Shown here: piece after piece, positions 45,211-52,209 of the stretch
Numbering within the stretch: position 1 is the stretch's first letter
How the letters are laid out: each line of letters starts with the position of its first letter
DNA from: Flavobacterium panici
GTDB lineage: Bacteria > Bacteroidota > Bacteroidia > Flavobacteriales > Flavobacteriaceae
Direction of reading: 5' to 3'
Length of the DNA stretch: 64,000 nt
NCBI RefSeq assembly: GCF_903819335.1
Contig: NZ_CAIJDE010000023.1
Location: forward strand, 1-64,000
Notes under the pieces: model-generated
Told to the model about the DNA's origin: nothing
The model's database searches: none
Seen by the model: the letters and a program-made list of their open reading frames with translations, nothing else
Made by a program: the position numbers and the translations under genes

Positions 45211-45347
45211 TTTTAACCATATAAGTAATGTAAGTTCATTTAAAAAAGATTCTGAAACTATTACCTTTGCTGCGAATTGCTTATATTTACTTAATACATT
45301 TTTTGACCCAAAAGTTATATTTTCTTACATGACTTATATGGTTAAAA
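45211..45347. repeat. 137-base element with 23-bp terminal inverted repeats (MITE-like)
   Basis: TTTTAACCATATAAGTAATG... at 45211-45233 is matched by its reverse complement at 45325-45347 (22 of 23 bases). The interior is AT-rich and non-coding. It fills most of the ahcY/PPTase divergent region, so it probably also supplies or separates promoters. Confidence 0.6.
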
Positions 45348-45372
45348 ATAATAACCGTAACGAAAAACACGA

Positions 45373-46023
45373 ATGCCTTTATTTCAAACCATACAATTTA
45401 ATGAAACGACTAAAATCTTAATTTGGGAAATAACCGAATCCTTAGAAGAGTTATTGAGCAAAGTTGTGTTGAAAGAAAAAACACAAAAGAGACTGGACGG
45501 AATGAAATCGCAAATGCATCAGCGCGCTTTTTTAAGTGTTCGCATGCTGATTCAGGAAATGGGCTTTACAGATAAAGATTTGCATTATGACGAATTCGGC
45601 AAACCTTATTTTGATTGTCATAATTATATTTCAATTACACATTCGTATCATTTTGCGGCCATAATTATAAGCCATGAAACCGTAGGAATTGATATGGAAT
45701 TGCAGCGTGAAAAAATCCTCCGCATTGCTGATAAATTTGTTGACACTGAATTTGAGTACTTAAATCCAAATGTTTTAGGCGAATACGTTAAAAAACTTAC
45801 CGTAATCTGGGGTGCAAAAGAAGCAATCTTTAAGATTAGAAACGAAAAAGGAATTAGTTTTAAAGATCATATCAAAGTTGGAGATTTTTCTTTAGATAAA
45901 CCACATACAGAAGCAAGCCTTCATTTTGATGATTTAATAAAAGATTTTGATGTGCATTACGAAGAAATCAAATCAGATAATTTTGAAGGAAATTTTACTT
46001 TGGTTTATGCTTTTGAGAAATAG
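45373..46023 (+). CDS. 4'-phosphopantetheinyl transferase superfamily protein
   Basis: Transfers the phosphopantetheine arm from CoA to carrier proteins, 216 aa (Sfp-like size). Magnesium and CoA motifs are visible: GIDMEL (Asp107, Glu109) and WGAKEAIFK (Trp146, Lys149, Glu150). The target could be acyl carrier protein or a secondary-metabolite synthase; no such synthase lies in the window. Divergent from ahcY and followed after 23 bases by a secreted protein gene. Confidence 0.9.
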   Translation: MPLFQTIQFNETTKILIWEITESLEELLSKVVLKEKTQKRLDGMKSQMHQRAFLSVRMLIQEMGFTDKDLHYDEFGKPYFDCHNYISITHSYHFAAIIISHETVGIDMELQREKILRIADKFVDTEFEYLNPNVLGEYVKKLTVIWGAKEAIFKIRNEKGISFKDHIKVGDFSLDKPHTEASLHFDDLIKDFDVHYEEIKSDNFEGNFTLVYAFEK

Positions 46024-46046
46024 TTTTAACATTAATGGTCTGAAAA

Positions 46047-46544
46047 ATGAAAAAACTATTTGTGATAATTTGGCTTTTACAATCATTTCAATTGATTTAT
46101 GGACAAAAAAATAAATCAGGATTTGAAGCTAAAGCTGATGAAATTACTTATCAAGTTAGATTTATTGACAGTATTGGGAAGCAAAAAACCGAAGGAATAA
46201 TTGAAGGGATAGTTAAATATTCGCATGGACCAAATAAAAATTATGGATGGGAAGCGTATTTTTTTAATGATGAAGAAAAGAAAAAGCCATTAAGAATTAA
46301 ATACAGCGAAACTACACCAAAGGGGATCGAACACTTAAATCTATACTATAAAGATGGAGAGTTAATATATTCAGAATTGATGAAAACTGAATATAATCGA
46401 AAGTTGAAGCCTATAAATCAGGTTGTTAAAAAGTTTATTTTCGAAAACGACAACGTTTTAAATCCTAAAGACATATTAGATGAAGATTCATTTTATATTA
46501 TTGAAAAATCAAAATTACTTGTAAAAGAAATTTATAATTTATAA
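46047..46544 (+). CDS. Secreted protein of unknown function (165 aa)
   Basis: N-terminal signal peptide (IWLLQSFQLIYGQ). The mature part is charged, beta-rich looking and Lys-rich, with no cysteines or recognisable motif. It follows the phosphopantetheinyl transferase gene by 23 bases on the same strand. Not recognised. Confidence 0.55.
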   Translation: MKKLFVIIWLLQSFQLIYGQKNKSGFEAKADEITYQVRFIDSIGKQKTEGIIEGIVKYSHGPNKNYGWEAYFFNDEEKKKPLRIKYSETTPKGIEHLNLYYKDGELIYSELMKTEYNRKLKPINQVVKKFIFENDNVLNPKDILDEDSFYIIEKSKLLVKEIYNL

Positions 46545-46575
46545 AGTTTCTTACTGTAGAATGTAAGTTCAGTTT

Positions 46576-46974
46576 TTAAACTTCACTTTCTTTTTTTCGA
46601 TGCTCAAACATACTCACATATAAAAAAGTGCTCATTTTGCGGGCGCGTCTTTTTAGTGTTTCTACATTTTCGCCTTCAAAATGCTCGTCTAATGTCTGAG
46701 CCCAGTGATTAAGCCAGATTCCGAATTCATTAGCCGTAATTTTGCCATCAAAATGTGCATCCACTTCATTGTGAACAGCATGCGGGTTCCCTTTATATTT
46801 TCTTACGGCAAACAAATTAGTTTCCCAAAAATCAGTCAGTTTTTCCAGATGCATATCCCAATCCTGAATCATCGTATTAAAATAAAAGCCGATCTCTTTG
46901 TCGGCTCTTATTTTAGCATAGAACTGATTTACTAAGAAAGAAATATCGGCTCTATTTTCAATTTGCTTTTTCAC
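46576..46974 (-). CDS. Group III truncated haemoglobin
   Basis: Haem protein of the 2-on-2 globin family, group III, 132 aa. The conserved helical pattern is visible: FLVNQFYAKIRAD, MQDWD/HLEKLTDFWET, YKGNPHAVH with the presumed proximal histidine region, and FGIWLNHW. Group III members are linked to nitric oxide/oxygen responses. Start is a GTG at 46974 that overlaps the stop of the upstream membrane protein gene by four bases, showing translational coupling. Probably controlled by the Crp/Fnr protein encoded upstream. Confidence 0.9.
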   Translation of the reverse strand: MKKQIENRADISFLVNQFYAKIRADKEIGFYFNTMIQDWDMHLEKLTDFWETNLFAVRKYKGNPHAVHNEVDAHFDGKITANEFGIWLNHWAQTLDEHFEGENVETLKRRARKMSTFLYVSMFEHRKKESEV

Positions 46975-47258
46975 AGAATAAAGGTATTTAAAAGAATAAA
47001 TAATATGCTTAGAAATGTACTCAAAATTAAAAGGTTAAAAACAACCCTATGTTTCATTTGTGCCAAAATTGAAGTGTTTACAAAGATACAAGCCAATACA
47101 ATAATTGCTAATTGGATCATTTGACCAATAGAAGTTCCGTGAGAAAGAATATACATTGCTGCAGCCGCACCTAAACAGCTTTGGCCAATTACAGCCATTG
47201 TTGCAGAACCAATATAATTTTTATTGAAATTTTCGAATGTTGTTTGATATAGTGTCAT
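46971..47258 (-). CDS. Small three-helix membrane protein in the haemoglobin operon
   Basis: 95 aa with three hydrophobic helices (GSATMAVIGQSCLGAAAAMY, IQLAIIVLACIFVNTSI, FNLLILSTFLSILFILL). No known family recognised. It is the first gene after the Fnr-like palindrome and overlaps the truncated haemoglobin start. A role in respiratory or nitrosative stress is suggested by context only. Confidence 0.65.
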   Translation of the reverse strand: MTLYQTTFENFNKNYIGSATMAVIGQSCLGAAAAMYILSHGTSIGQMIQLAIIVLACIFVNTSILAQMKHRVVFNLLILSTFLSILFILLNTFIL

Positions 47259-47306
47259 GATATTGAGATTTTTACACTACAAAGGTACATGCACTCTACT
47301 GTTGCG

Positions 47307-47328
47307 TTTTATGATTAAAATCATAAAA
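47307..47328. promoter_or_regulatory. Crp/Fnr-type operator upstream of the haemoglobin operon
   Basis: A 22-base perfect palindrome, TTTTATGATT-AA-AATCATAAAA, contains TGAT-N4-ATCA, the half-site pattern bound by Fnr/Dnr-type regulators. It lies 49 bases upstream of the membrane protein ATG and immediately downstream of the crp/fnr-family gene. Confidence 0.6.
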
Positions 47329-47339
47329 CAAGAATTATT

Positions 47340-47936
47340 TTATCGGTATACTTTTCGGTTAATAATCTTTAATTCACCTTTTTTTTCCAAAGCTTTAATA
47401 GCTCGAATAACGGTTTCAACGCGTAAACCGGTTAAGTCGCCAATTTGCTGTCTGGTAAAATTGATTAAATAACCGTTTACATCTTTTTTAAAATTGAAAT
47501 AAGCAATTCCGTGATCAATTAATTTCAATACTCTATGTTCTGGTTCGTGTGTAGAAATTTCGGCAGCCATAACCGATTTATAATACAAACGCTGTGCGAG
47601 ATTTTCGATTATTTTAATGCTTATTGCAGGATTTTCTTCCAGCAGTTTCAAAAAAGTTGATTTAGGAAGCAGTAGAATCTCACTGTCTTCAACCGCAATA
47701 GAATTGGCAGGATATTTTTGGTTTAAAAATAAAGGAGGTTCTCCAAAAGATTGACCTTTATAAAAGATGCCCTGAATAAATTCGCGTCCGTCATCATTGT
47801 AATTACTCATTTTAATTTCGCCCGAAATTATCTGATAATAATGCGTTGGCAGATTTCCTTCTTCAAAAATGATTTCACTTTTTTCAAAAGACTTTTTCAA
47901 GGCGCCATATTTTTCTAATAATTCAGTCGCAATCAT
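47340..47936 (-). CDS. Crp/Fnr family transcriptional regulator
   Basis: 198 aa: cyclic-nucleotide-binding-type beta-roll (about 15-120; YYQIISGEIKM, GQSFGEPPLF) and C-terminal winged helix (about 145-198; FTRQQIGDLTGLRVETVIRAIKALE). The protein contains no cysteine at all, so it cannot carry an Fnr iron-sulfur cluster; sensing by haem or another ligand is more likely (inference). It precedes the haemoglobin operon with an Fnr-type palindrome between them, suggesting direct control. Confidence 0.9.
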   Translation of the reverse strand: MIATELLEKYGALKKSFEKSEIIFEEGNLPTHYYQIISGEIKMSNYNDDGREFIQGIFYKGQSFGEPPLFLNQKYPANSIAVEDSEILLLPKSTFLKLLEENPAISIKIIENLAQRLYYKSVMAAEISTHEPEHRVLKLIDHGIAYFNFKKDVNGYLINFTRQQIGDLTGLRVETVIRAIKALEKKGELKIINRKVYR

Positions 47937-48030
47937 ATTTGTTTTCTTTGGGTGTTAACAGAGAGTTTACAAATATAATTCATTCAAAATAGTTCTTCTA
48001 CGTTAAAAACTTTTTACTTTTACTGCCGTT

Positions 48031-48759
48031 ATGGAGCAAAAAATACGCACGATTCACCAACAAATTTTGGATGCTAAGAAAAACGGGCAAAAACTATTGG
48101 CTATTCTTTTAGATCCTGATAAAATTGTTTGGGAAAATTTAGATCATTTATTACTTAAAATAAACCAATCACCTGCAACACATATTTTTGTGGGCGGAAG
48201 TATTGTTCAAAGTACCATTTTAGAAGATTTAATTACACAGTTAAAACAAAAAACAAATCTGCCTGTTATAATTTTCCCGGGCGATCCGTCGCAGATTTCC
48301 CCGCAAGCCGATGCTATTTTATTCCTGTCGTTATTATCTGGCCGAAATCCCGATTATTTAATAGAATATCAGGTTCAGGCAGCACCAATTCTCAAAAGAA
48401 CAAAGCTTGAAGTTATTTCAACGGGATATATTTTAATCGAAAGCGGTAATGAAACGGCAGTTGCCCGCGTTAGTAAAACAGAACCGCTTAACCGAGAAAA
48501 TTTTGATTTGGCTTTAGCAACAGCTCAGGCAGGTGAAATGCTAGGAAATAAATTAATTTATTTAGAAGCAGGAAGTGGCGCAAAAAAAGCGGTACCGCTG
48601 GAAATGATCTCATTAATTGCTCAAAACATAGAAATTCCTGTAATTGTTGGAGGAGGAATTGTAGATTTGCACGGAATTAAAAAGGCATATAATGCCGGTG
48701 CAGATTTAGTAGTTATTGGAACTGCTTTTGAAAACGACAGTCATTTTTTTGATTTATAA
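48031..48759 (+). CDS. Geranylgeranylglyceryl phosphate synthase family (PcrB-like)
   Basis: TIM-barrel prenyltransferase joining a polyprenyl diphosphate to sn-glycerol-1-phosphate, 242 aa. Recognised from AILLDPDK, THIFVGGSIV, ILFLSLLSGRNP, YLEAGSGA and VIVGGGI plus the terminal VVIGTAFE. The archaeal-type GGGPS group occurs in Bacteroidota, and enzymes from flavobacteria have been characterised (family knowledge); the ether-lipid product in these cells is unclear. Upstream of pnuC on the same strand (31-base gap). Confidence 0.9.
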   Translation: MEQKIRTIHQQILDAKKNGQKLLAILLDPDKIVWENLDHLLLKINQSPATHIFVGGSIVQSTILEDLITQLKQKTNLPVIIFPGDPSQISPQADAILFLSLLSGRNPDYLIEYQVQAAPILKRTKLEVISTGYILIESGNETAVARVSKTEPLNRENFDLALATAQAGEMLGNKLIYLEAGSGAKKAVPLEMISLIAQNIEIPVIVGGGIVDLHGIKKAYNAGADLVVIGTAFENDSHFFDL

Positions 48760-48790
48760 ATAAAATTTAACAGCCACAAATACCGCAAAA

Positions 48791-49411
48791 ATGATTGACT
48801 TTTTTCTTAATAGTTATAAAAATACTCCTTTATGGCATATCGCTTTAGAGTTTTTGGTCTTTGTTTTTGGAATTTTAAGTGTTTGGTTTGCTAAAAAAGA
48901 AAATATCTGGGTTTATCCAACAGGATTAATTGCCACTGTAATTTCAGTATATCTTTTATATGTTGCCGGTTATATTGGCGACATGATTATCAACGCCTAT
49001 TTCTCGATTATGAGCATTTATGGCTGGTATGTTTGGGCAAAAGGCGGAACGGTTGAAGATAACCTGCCAATTACAAGAACAAATTTTAATGAAAAAATAA
49101 TCGGGGTTTTGTTGTTTTTCGTGACCATTTTCGTAGTTTTCGGGATTTATAAATATTTCAATTACGAAATACACAATGACAATTATGTCGATATGATATC
49201 GTCTGGAATCTTTTTTGCAGGAATGTGGTATATGGCAAAGAAAAAAATCGAAAACTGGACATTGTGGATTATCGGTGATATTATTGTAGTACCTCTTTAT
49301 GCTTATCGCGGCTTAGGGATGCTGTCACTTCAATATTTAATTTTTACAATTTTGGCTATTTCAGCTTATTTAGAATGGAAAAAGATCTTAGACAGCAAAA
49401 AACAACAATAA
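48791..49411 (+). CDS. pnuC: PnuC-family vitamin transporter
   Basis: 206-aa integral membrane facilitator with about seven helices. Family signature region: IWVYPTGLIATVISVYLLY and INAYFSIMSIYGWYVW. PnuC homologues carry nicotinamide riboside, and PnuT variants carry thiamine. The next gene overlaps by 37 bases and begins with a NadR-like kinase domain, which favours nicotinamide riboside. The nearby TPP-riboswitch receptor makes thiamine possible. Substrate undecided. Confidence 0.85.
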   Translation: MIDFFLNSYKNTPLWHIALEFLVFVFGILSVWFAKKENIWVYPTGLIATVISVYLLYVAGYIGDMIINAYFSIMSIYGWYVWAKGGTVEDNLPITRTNFNEKIIGVLLFFVTIFVVFGIYKYFNYEIHNDNYVDMISSGIFFAGMWYMAKKKIENWTLWIIGDIIVVPLYAYRGLGMLSLQYLIFTILAISAYLEWKKILDSKKQQ

Positions 49412-51489
49412 TAAAAATTGCTTTATTTGGCCCTGAAAGTACAGGTAAAACAACTTTAGCAAAACAGCTTGCAGATTATTATGAAACCGAATGGGTTCCG
49501 GAATTTGCACGTGATTACCTGCAGGAAAAATGGGAAGAAAATCAGCATATTTGTACTGCTGATGATATGATGCCTATTGCTTACGGGCAGACTGCACTAG
49601 AAAATGAAAAACTTGCTGCAGCAAATAAATATTTGTTTTGCGATACCAATTTAATGGTTACCAAAGTTTTTTCGGAAGTATATTATGGTTTTTGCGACCC
49701 TCTTTTAAATGAAGCTGCACTTGAACATGATTACGATTTATTTTTCCTGACGGATATTGATGTTCCTTGGGAGAAAGATGATATTAGAGATACTCCGGAA
49801 GGAAGAGAAACAGTATTCTCTGTCTTTAAACAAACTTTAATAGATACTAAAAAACCTTTTATAACACTTTCAGGCGATAAAGAAAGCCGTTTAGCAAAAG
49901 CAACCGCTATTGTGGATGCTTTAAATAATTTTAAAGAAAAAGGACTTTCATCTCAAGATTTTGTTGAAATTTATAATCACGGAATCCCTTTCGAAAATAT
50001 CTTAAAGCAATTAAAAATATTTAAGAAAGGAATAGCAAAAAGCAATCTGATTAGTCCGGCAACCATAAACAACGGAATCTTAAGTTTGTCTGAAACTGAT
50101 TTTGAAGAAAAAGCTTCTTTTTTTGATCATCAGAAAGAAAAACTAAAAATTAAAAAATTCGTTCCTGCTTCTGGCGCGGCAACAAGAATGTTTAAGTTTT
50201 TAAGTGCGTTTTTAAATGATTTTGATATCGAAAAAGAAACTATAAACGCTTATCTAAATCGAAAAAAAGATAAAGAACTTGCCATTTTTATTATCGGGAT
50301 GGATAAGTTTCCTTTTTTTGAAGAAGTTCATCAAAAGCTAAAAGAAATTTATCCTGATTTTGAAAATTTAGAAAGAGATTATAAAAATTATTATTTTATA
50401 AAATTGCTCTTGTCTCCGGATTATTATAATTCAGCAAACAAGCCAAAAGCAGTTTTGCCATTTCATTTATATAAAACGCACATTGCAAACCCAATTGAAG
50501 AACATTTAAATGAATGTGTGCATTATGCTACATCAAAAAGTGTTTCAAATTTACATTTCACAGTTTCAGAAATTCATCAGGATTTGTTTGAAAAAGCAGT
50601 TGATGAGGTTAGAGAGAAAATAGAAAAACCTTCAGGAACAAAAATTAATATAAATTATTCGTATCAAAATAAAAGCACAGATTCTATTAATGTTGATGCA
50701 AAAAACAAAATTGTTAGAAGTGCAGATGGCAATCTAGTTTTTAGACCAGGCGGACACGGTGCTTTAATTGAGAATTTAAATAATCTGGATTCAGATATCA
50801 TTTTTATTAAAAATATCGATAATGTAATTCAAAATCATATTGATCAAATTACATTGTACAAAAAAGCTTTAGGAGGTATTTTAATTGCCGTACAACAAAA
50901 AGTATTTGGTTATTTAAGTGCCATTGAAAAGAATGAAATATATGAAAATAATATTCAGGAAATTGTAGATTTTTTAGTGCAAAAGCTAAACATTAAAATG
51001 ACTAAAGATTTTAATAAATTTACTTTTGAAAATAAAATTGCTAAAATTAAAGATTTATTAGACAGACCTATCAGAGTTTGCGGGATGGTAAAAAATGAAG
51101 GAGAACCGGGCGGCGGGCCGTTTTGGGTAATGAATGAAAAAGGAGAAACTTCTCTGCAAATTGTAGAAACATCACAGGTTGATCTAGCGAATAAAAAACA
51201 ACTTGAAATTTTAGAAGAAGCCACACATTTTAATCCAGTTGATTTAGTTTGTGGAATTAAGAATTATAAAGGCGAAAAATTTGACCTGAAACAATTTGTA
51301 GATCAAAAATCAGGATTTATCGTTGAGAAAAGTGTTGAAGGAAAACCGGTAAAAAGCTATGAACTTCCGGGATTATGGAATGGATCAATGGCAAATTGGT
51401 TAACTGTTTTTGTGGCAGTTCCGTTAATTACTTTTAATCCGGTGAAAACCGTAAATGATTTACTAAAACCGGCCCATCAGCCACAATAA
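49375..51489 (+). CDS. NadR-like P-loop kinase fused to DUF4301 domain
   Basis: 704 aa. Residues about 12-190 form a NadR-type kinase (P-loop GPESTGKT 19-26; FCDTNLMVTKVFSE; LFFLTDIDVPWEKDDIRD), which would phosphorylate nicotinamide riboside or a similar nucleoside. Residues about 195-700 match DUF4301. This part has VPASGAATRM (263-272), resembling the GG/SGxxTRM signature of sugar-1-phosphate nucleotidyltransferases, and FRPGGHGALIENL around His461, resembling UDP-sugar pyrophosphorylase loops. It overlaps pnuC by 37 bases and touches arfB by TAATG. The nucleotidyltransferase idea is inference. Confidence 0.8.
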   Translation: MEKDLRQQKTTIIKIALFGPESTGKTTLAKQLADYYETEWVPEFARDYLQEKWEENQHICTADDMMPIAYGQTALENEKLAAANKYLFCDTNLMVTKVFSEVYYGFCDPLLNEAALEHDYDLFFLTDIDVPWEKDDIRDTPEGRETVFSVFKQTLIDTKKPFITLSGDKESRLAKATAIVDALNNFKEKGLSSQDFVEIYNHGIPFENILKQLKIFKKGIAKSNLISPATINNGILSLSETDFEEKASFFDHQKEKLKIKKFVPASGAATRMFKFLSAFLNDFDIEKETINAYLNRKKDKELAIFIIGMDKFPFFEEVHQKLKEIYPDFENLERDYKNYYFIKLLLSPDYYNSANKPKAVLPFHLYKTHIANPIEEHLNECVHYATSKSVSNLHFTVSEIHQDLFEKAVDEVREKIEKPSGTKININYSYQNKSTDSINVDAKNKIVRSADGNLVFRPGGHGALIENLNNLDSDIIFIKNIDNVIQNHIDQITLYKKALGGILIAVQQKVFGYLSAIEKNEIYENNIQEIVDFLVQKLNIKMTKDFNKFTFENKIAKIKDLLDRPIRVCGMVKNEGEPGGGPFWVMNEKGETSLQIVETSQVDLANKKQLEILEEATHFNPVDLVCGIKNYKGEKFDLKQFVDQKSGFIVEKSVEGKPVKSYELPGLWNGSMANWLTVFVAVPLITFNPVKTVNDLLKPAHQPQ

Positions 51490-51893
51490 TGGATAGCGAT
51501 AAAATCATATCAGAGTTAAGTTTCAAAGCCGTTAGAAGCAGTGGCGCGGGCGGACAAAATGTAAATAAAGTTTCATCAAAAGTGGTTTTGTCTTTTGATT
51601 TAAATGCTTCACAAGCTTTGTCTGAAGATGAAAAACTGCTTTTACAAACTAATATTGCTGCTCGTTTAACAACCGAAAATATCTTAATTTTAAATTGCGA
51701 CGAAGACAGAAGTCAGCTTAAAAATAAAGATATTGTTACGAAACGTTTTTTGGAAATAATTAAAAAGGGATTATATGTTCCGAAGATTCGAAAAGCGACA
51801 AAGATTCCAAAATCGGTAATCAAAAAAAGGATTAAAGACAAAAAGAATGTTTCTGAAATAAAAAAATCAAGGAGAAAACCTAACTTGGAGTAA
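51489..51893 (+). CDS. arfB: Alternative ribosome-rescue factor ArfB (YaeJ)
   Basis: Codon-independent peptidyl-tRNA hydrolase that frees stalled ribosomes, 134 aa. The catalytic GGQ is at residues 21-23 (SSGAGGQNVNKV). The basic C-terminal tail (KKRIKDKKNVSEIKKSRRKP) is the part that enters the empty mRNA channel. Start codon overlaps the preceding stop (TAATG), so translation is coupled to the DUF4301 gene. Confidence 0.93.
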   Translation: MDSDKIISELSFKAVRSSGAGGQNVNKVSSKVVLSFDLNASQALSEDEKLLLQTNIAARLTTENILILNCDEDRSQLKNKDIVTKRFLEIIKKGLYVPKIRKATKIPKSVIKKRIKDKKNVSEIKKSRRKPNLE

Positions 51894-51949
51894 AATCCCA
51901 ATTTTTTAAATTGCTTCGCCTGTTCGCTATCGCTCGAGTCCAAATTCCA

Positions 51950-51987
51950 AAGACACTAACTTGAAAAGTGAGTTTTTTGGAATTTGG
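51950..51987 (+). terminator. Terminator of the pnuC-DUF4301-arfB operon
   Basis: 12-bp stem (CCAAATTCCAAA and complement) with a longer loop, followed by AATTTCTTTTTTGG. It precedes the thiamine receptor promoter. The 314-base interval 51894-52207 holds this hairpin, a promoter and a TPP riboswitch. Confidence 0.7.
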
Positions 51988-52021
51988 AATTTCTTTTTTG
52001 GAGTTTTAAATATTTTAACAC

Positions 52022-52029
52022 TAAATTTG
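52022..52029 (+). promoter_or_regulatory. Promoter -7 element for the TPP-riboswitch receptor gene
   Basis: TAAATTTG matches TAnnTTTG, with TTTG 21 bases upstream. Transcription would begin at about 52036, i.e. right at the 5' side of the riboswitch. Confidence 0.6.
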
Positions 52030-52031
52030 CA

Positions 52032-52118
52032 TTGTCTCAAAGGGGTGCTCTAAATAACGAGCTGAGATCATACCCAAAGAACCTGAGCGAGTAATGTTGC
52101 TAAGGGAAAAAACGACAA
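52032..52118 (+). promoter_or_regulatory. Thiamine pyrophosphate (TPP) riboswitch
   Basis: Canonical thi-box order: GGGGTGC (52042), GCTGAGA (52061), ACCC (52072), GAACCTGA (52079), GTAATG (52091) and AGGGAA (52103). The closing stem is TTGTC with GACAA. The 3' strand of that stem can alternatively pair with TTGTCGT at 52140-52146, a plausible switch. It controls the TonB-dependent receptor downstream. Confidence 0.93.
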
Positions 52119-52189
52119 TTTCAGTGTAAATACTTTGTTTTGTCGTGAAACACATTTATTAATTTAACAAAAGAATAATTCCCCCTTTT

Positions 52190-52209
52190 ATTCGTAATTC
52201 TTTACGAAT
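52190..52209 (+). promoter_or_regulatory. Hairpin masking the start codon of the thiamine receptor
   Basis: ATTCGTAA (52190-52197) and TTACGAAT (52202-52209) form a perfect 8-bp stem with a 4-base loop that includes the first two bases of the ATG. Suggests translational control downstream of the riboswitch. Confidence 0.5.
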
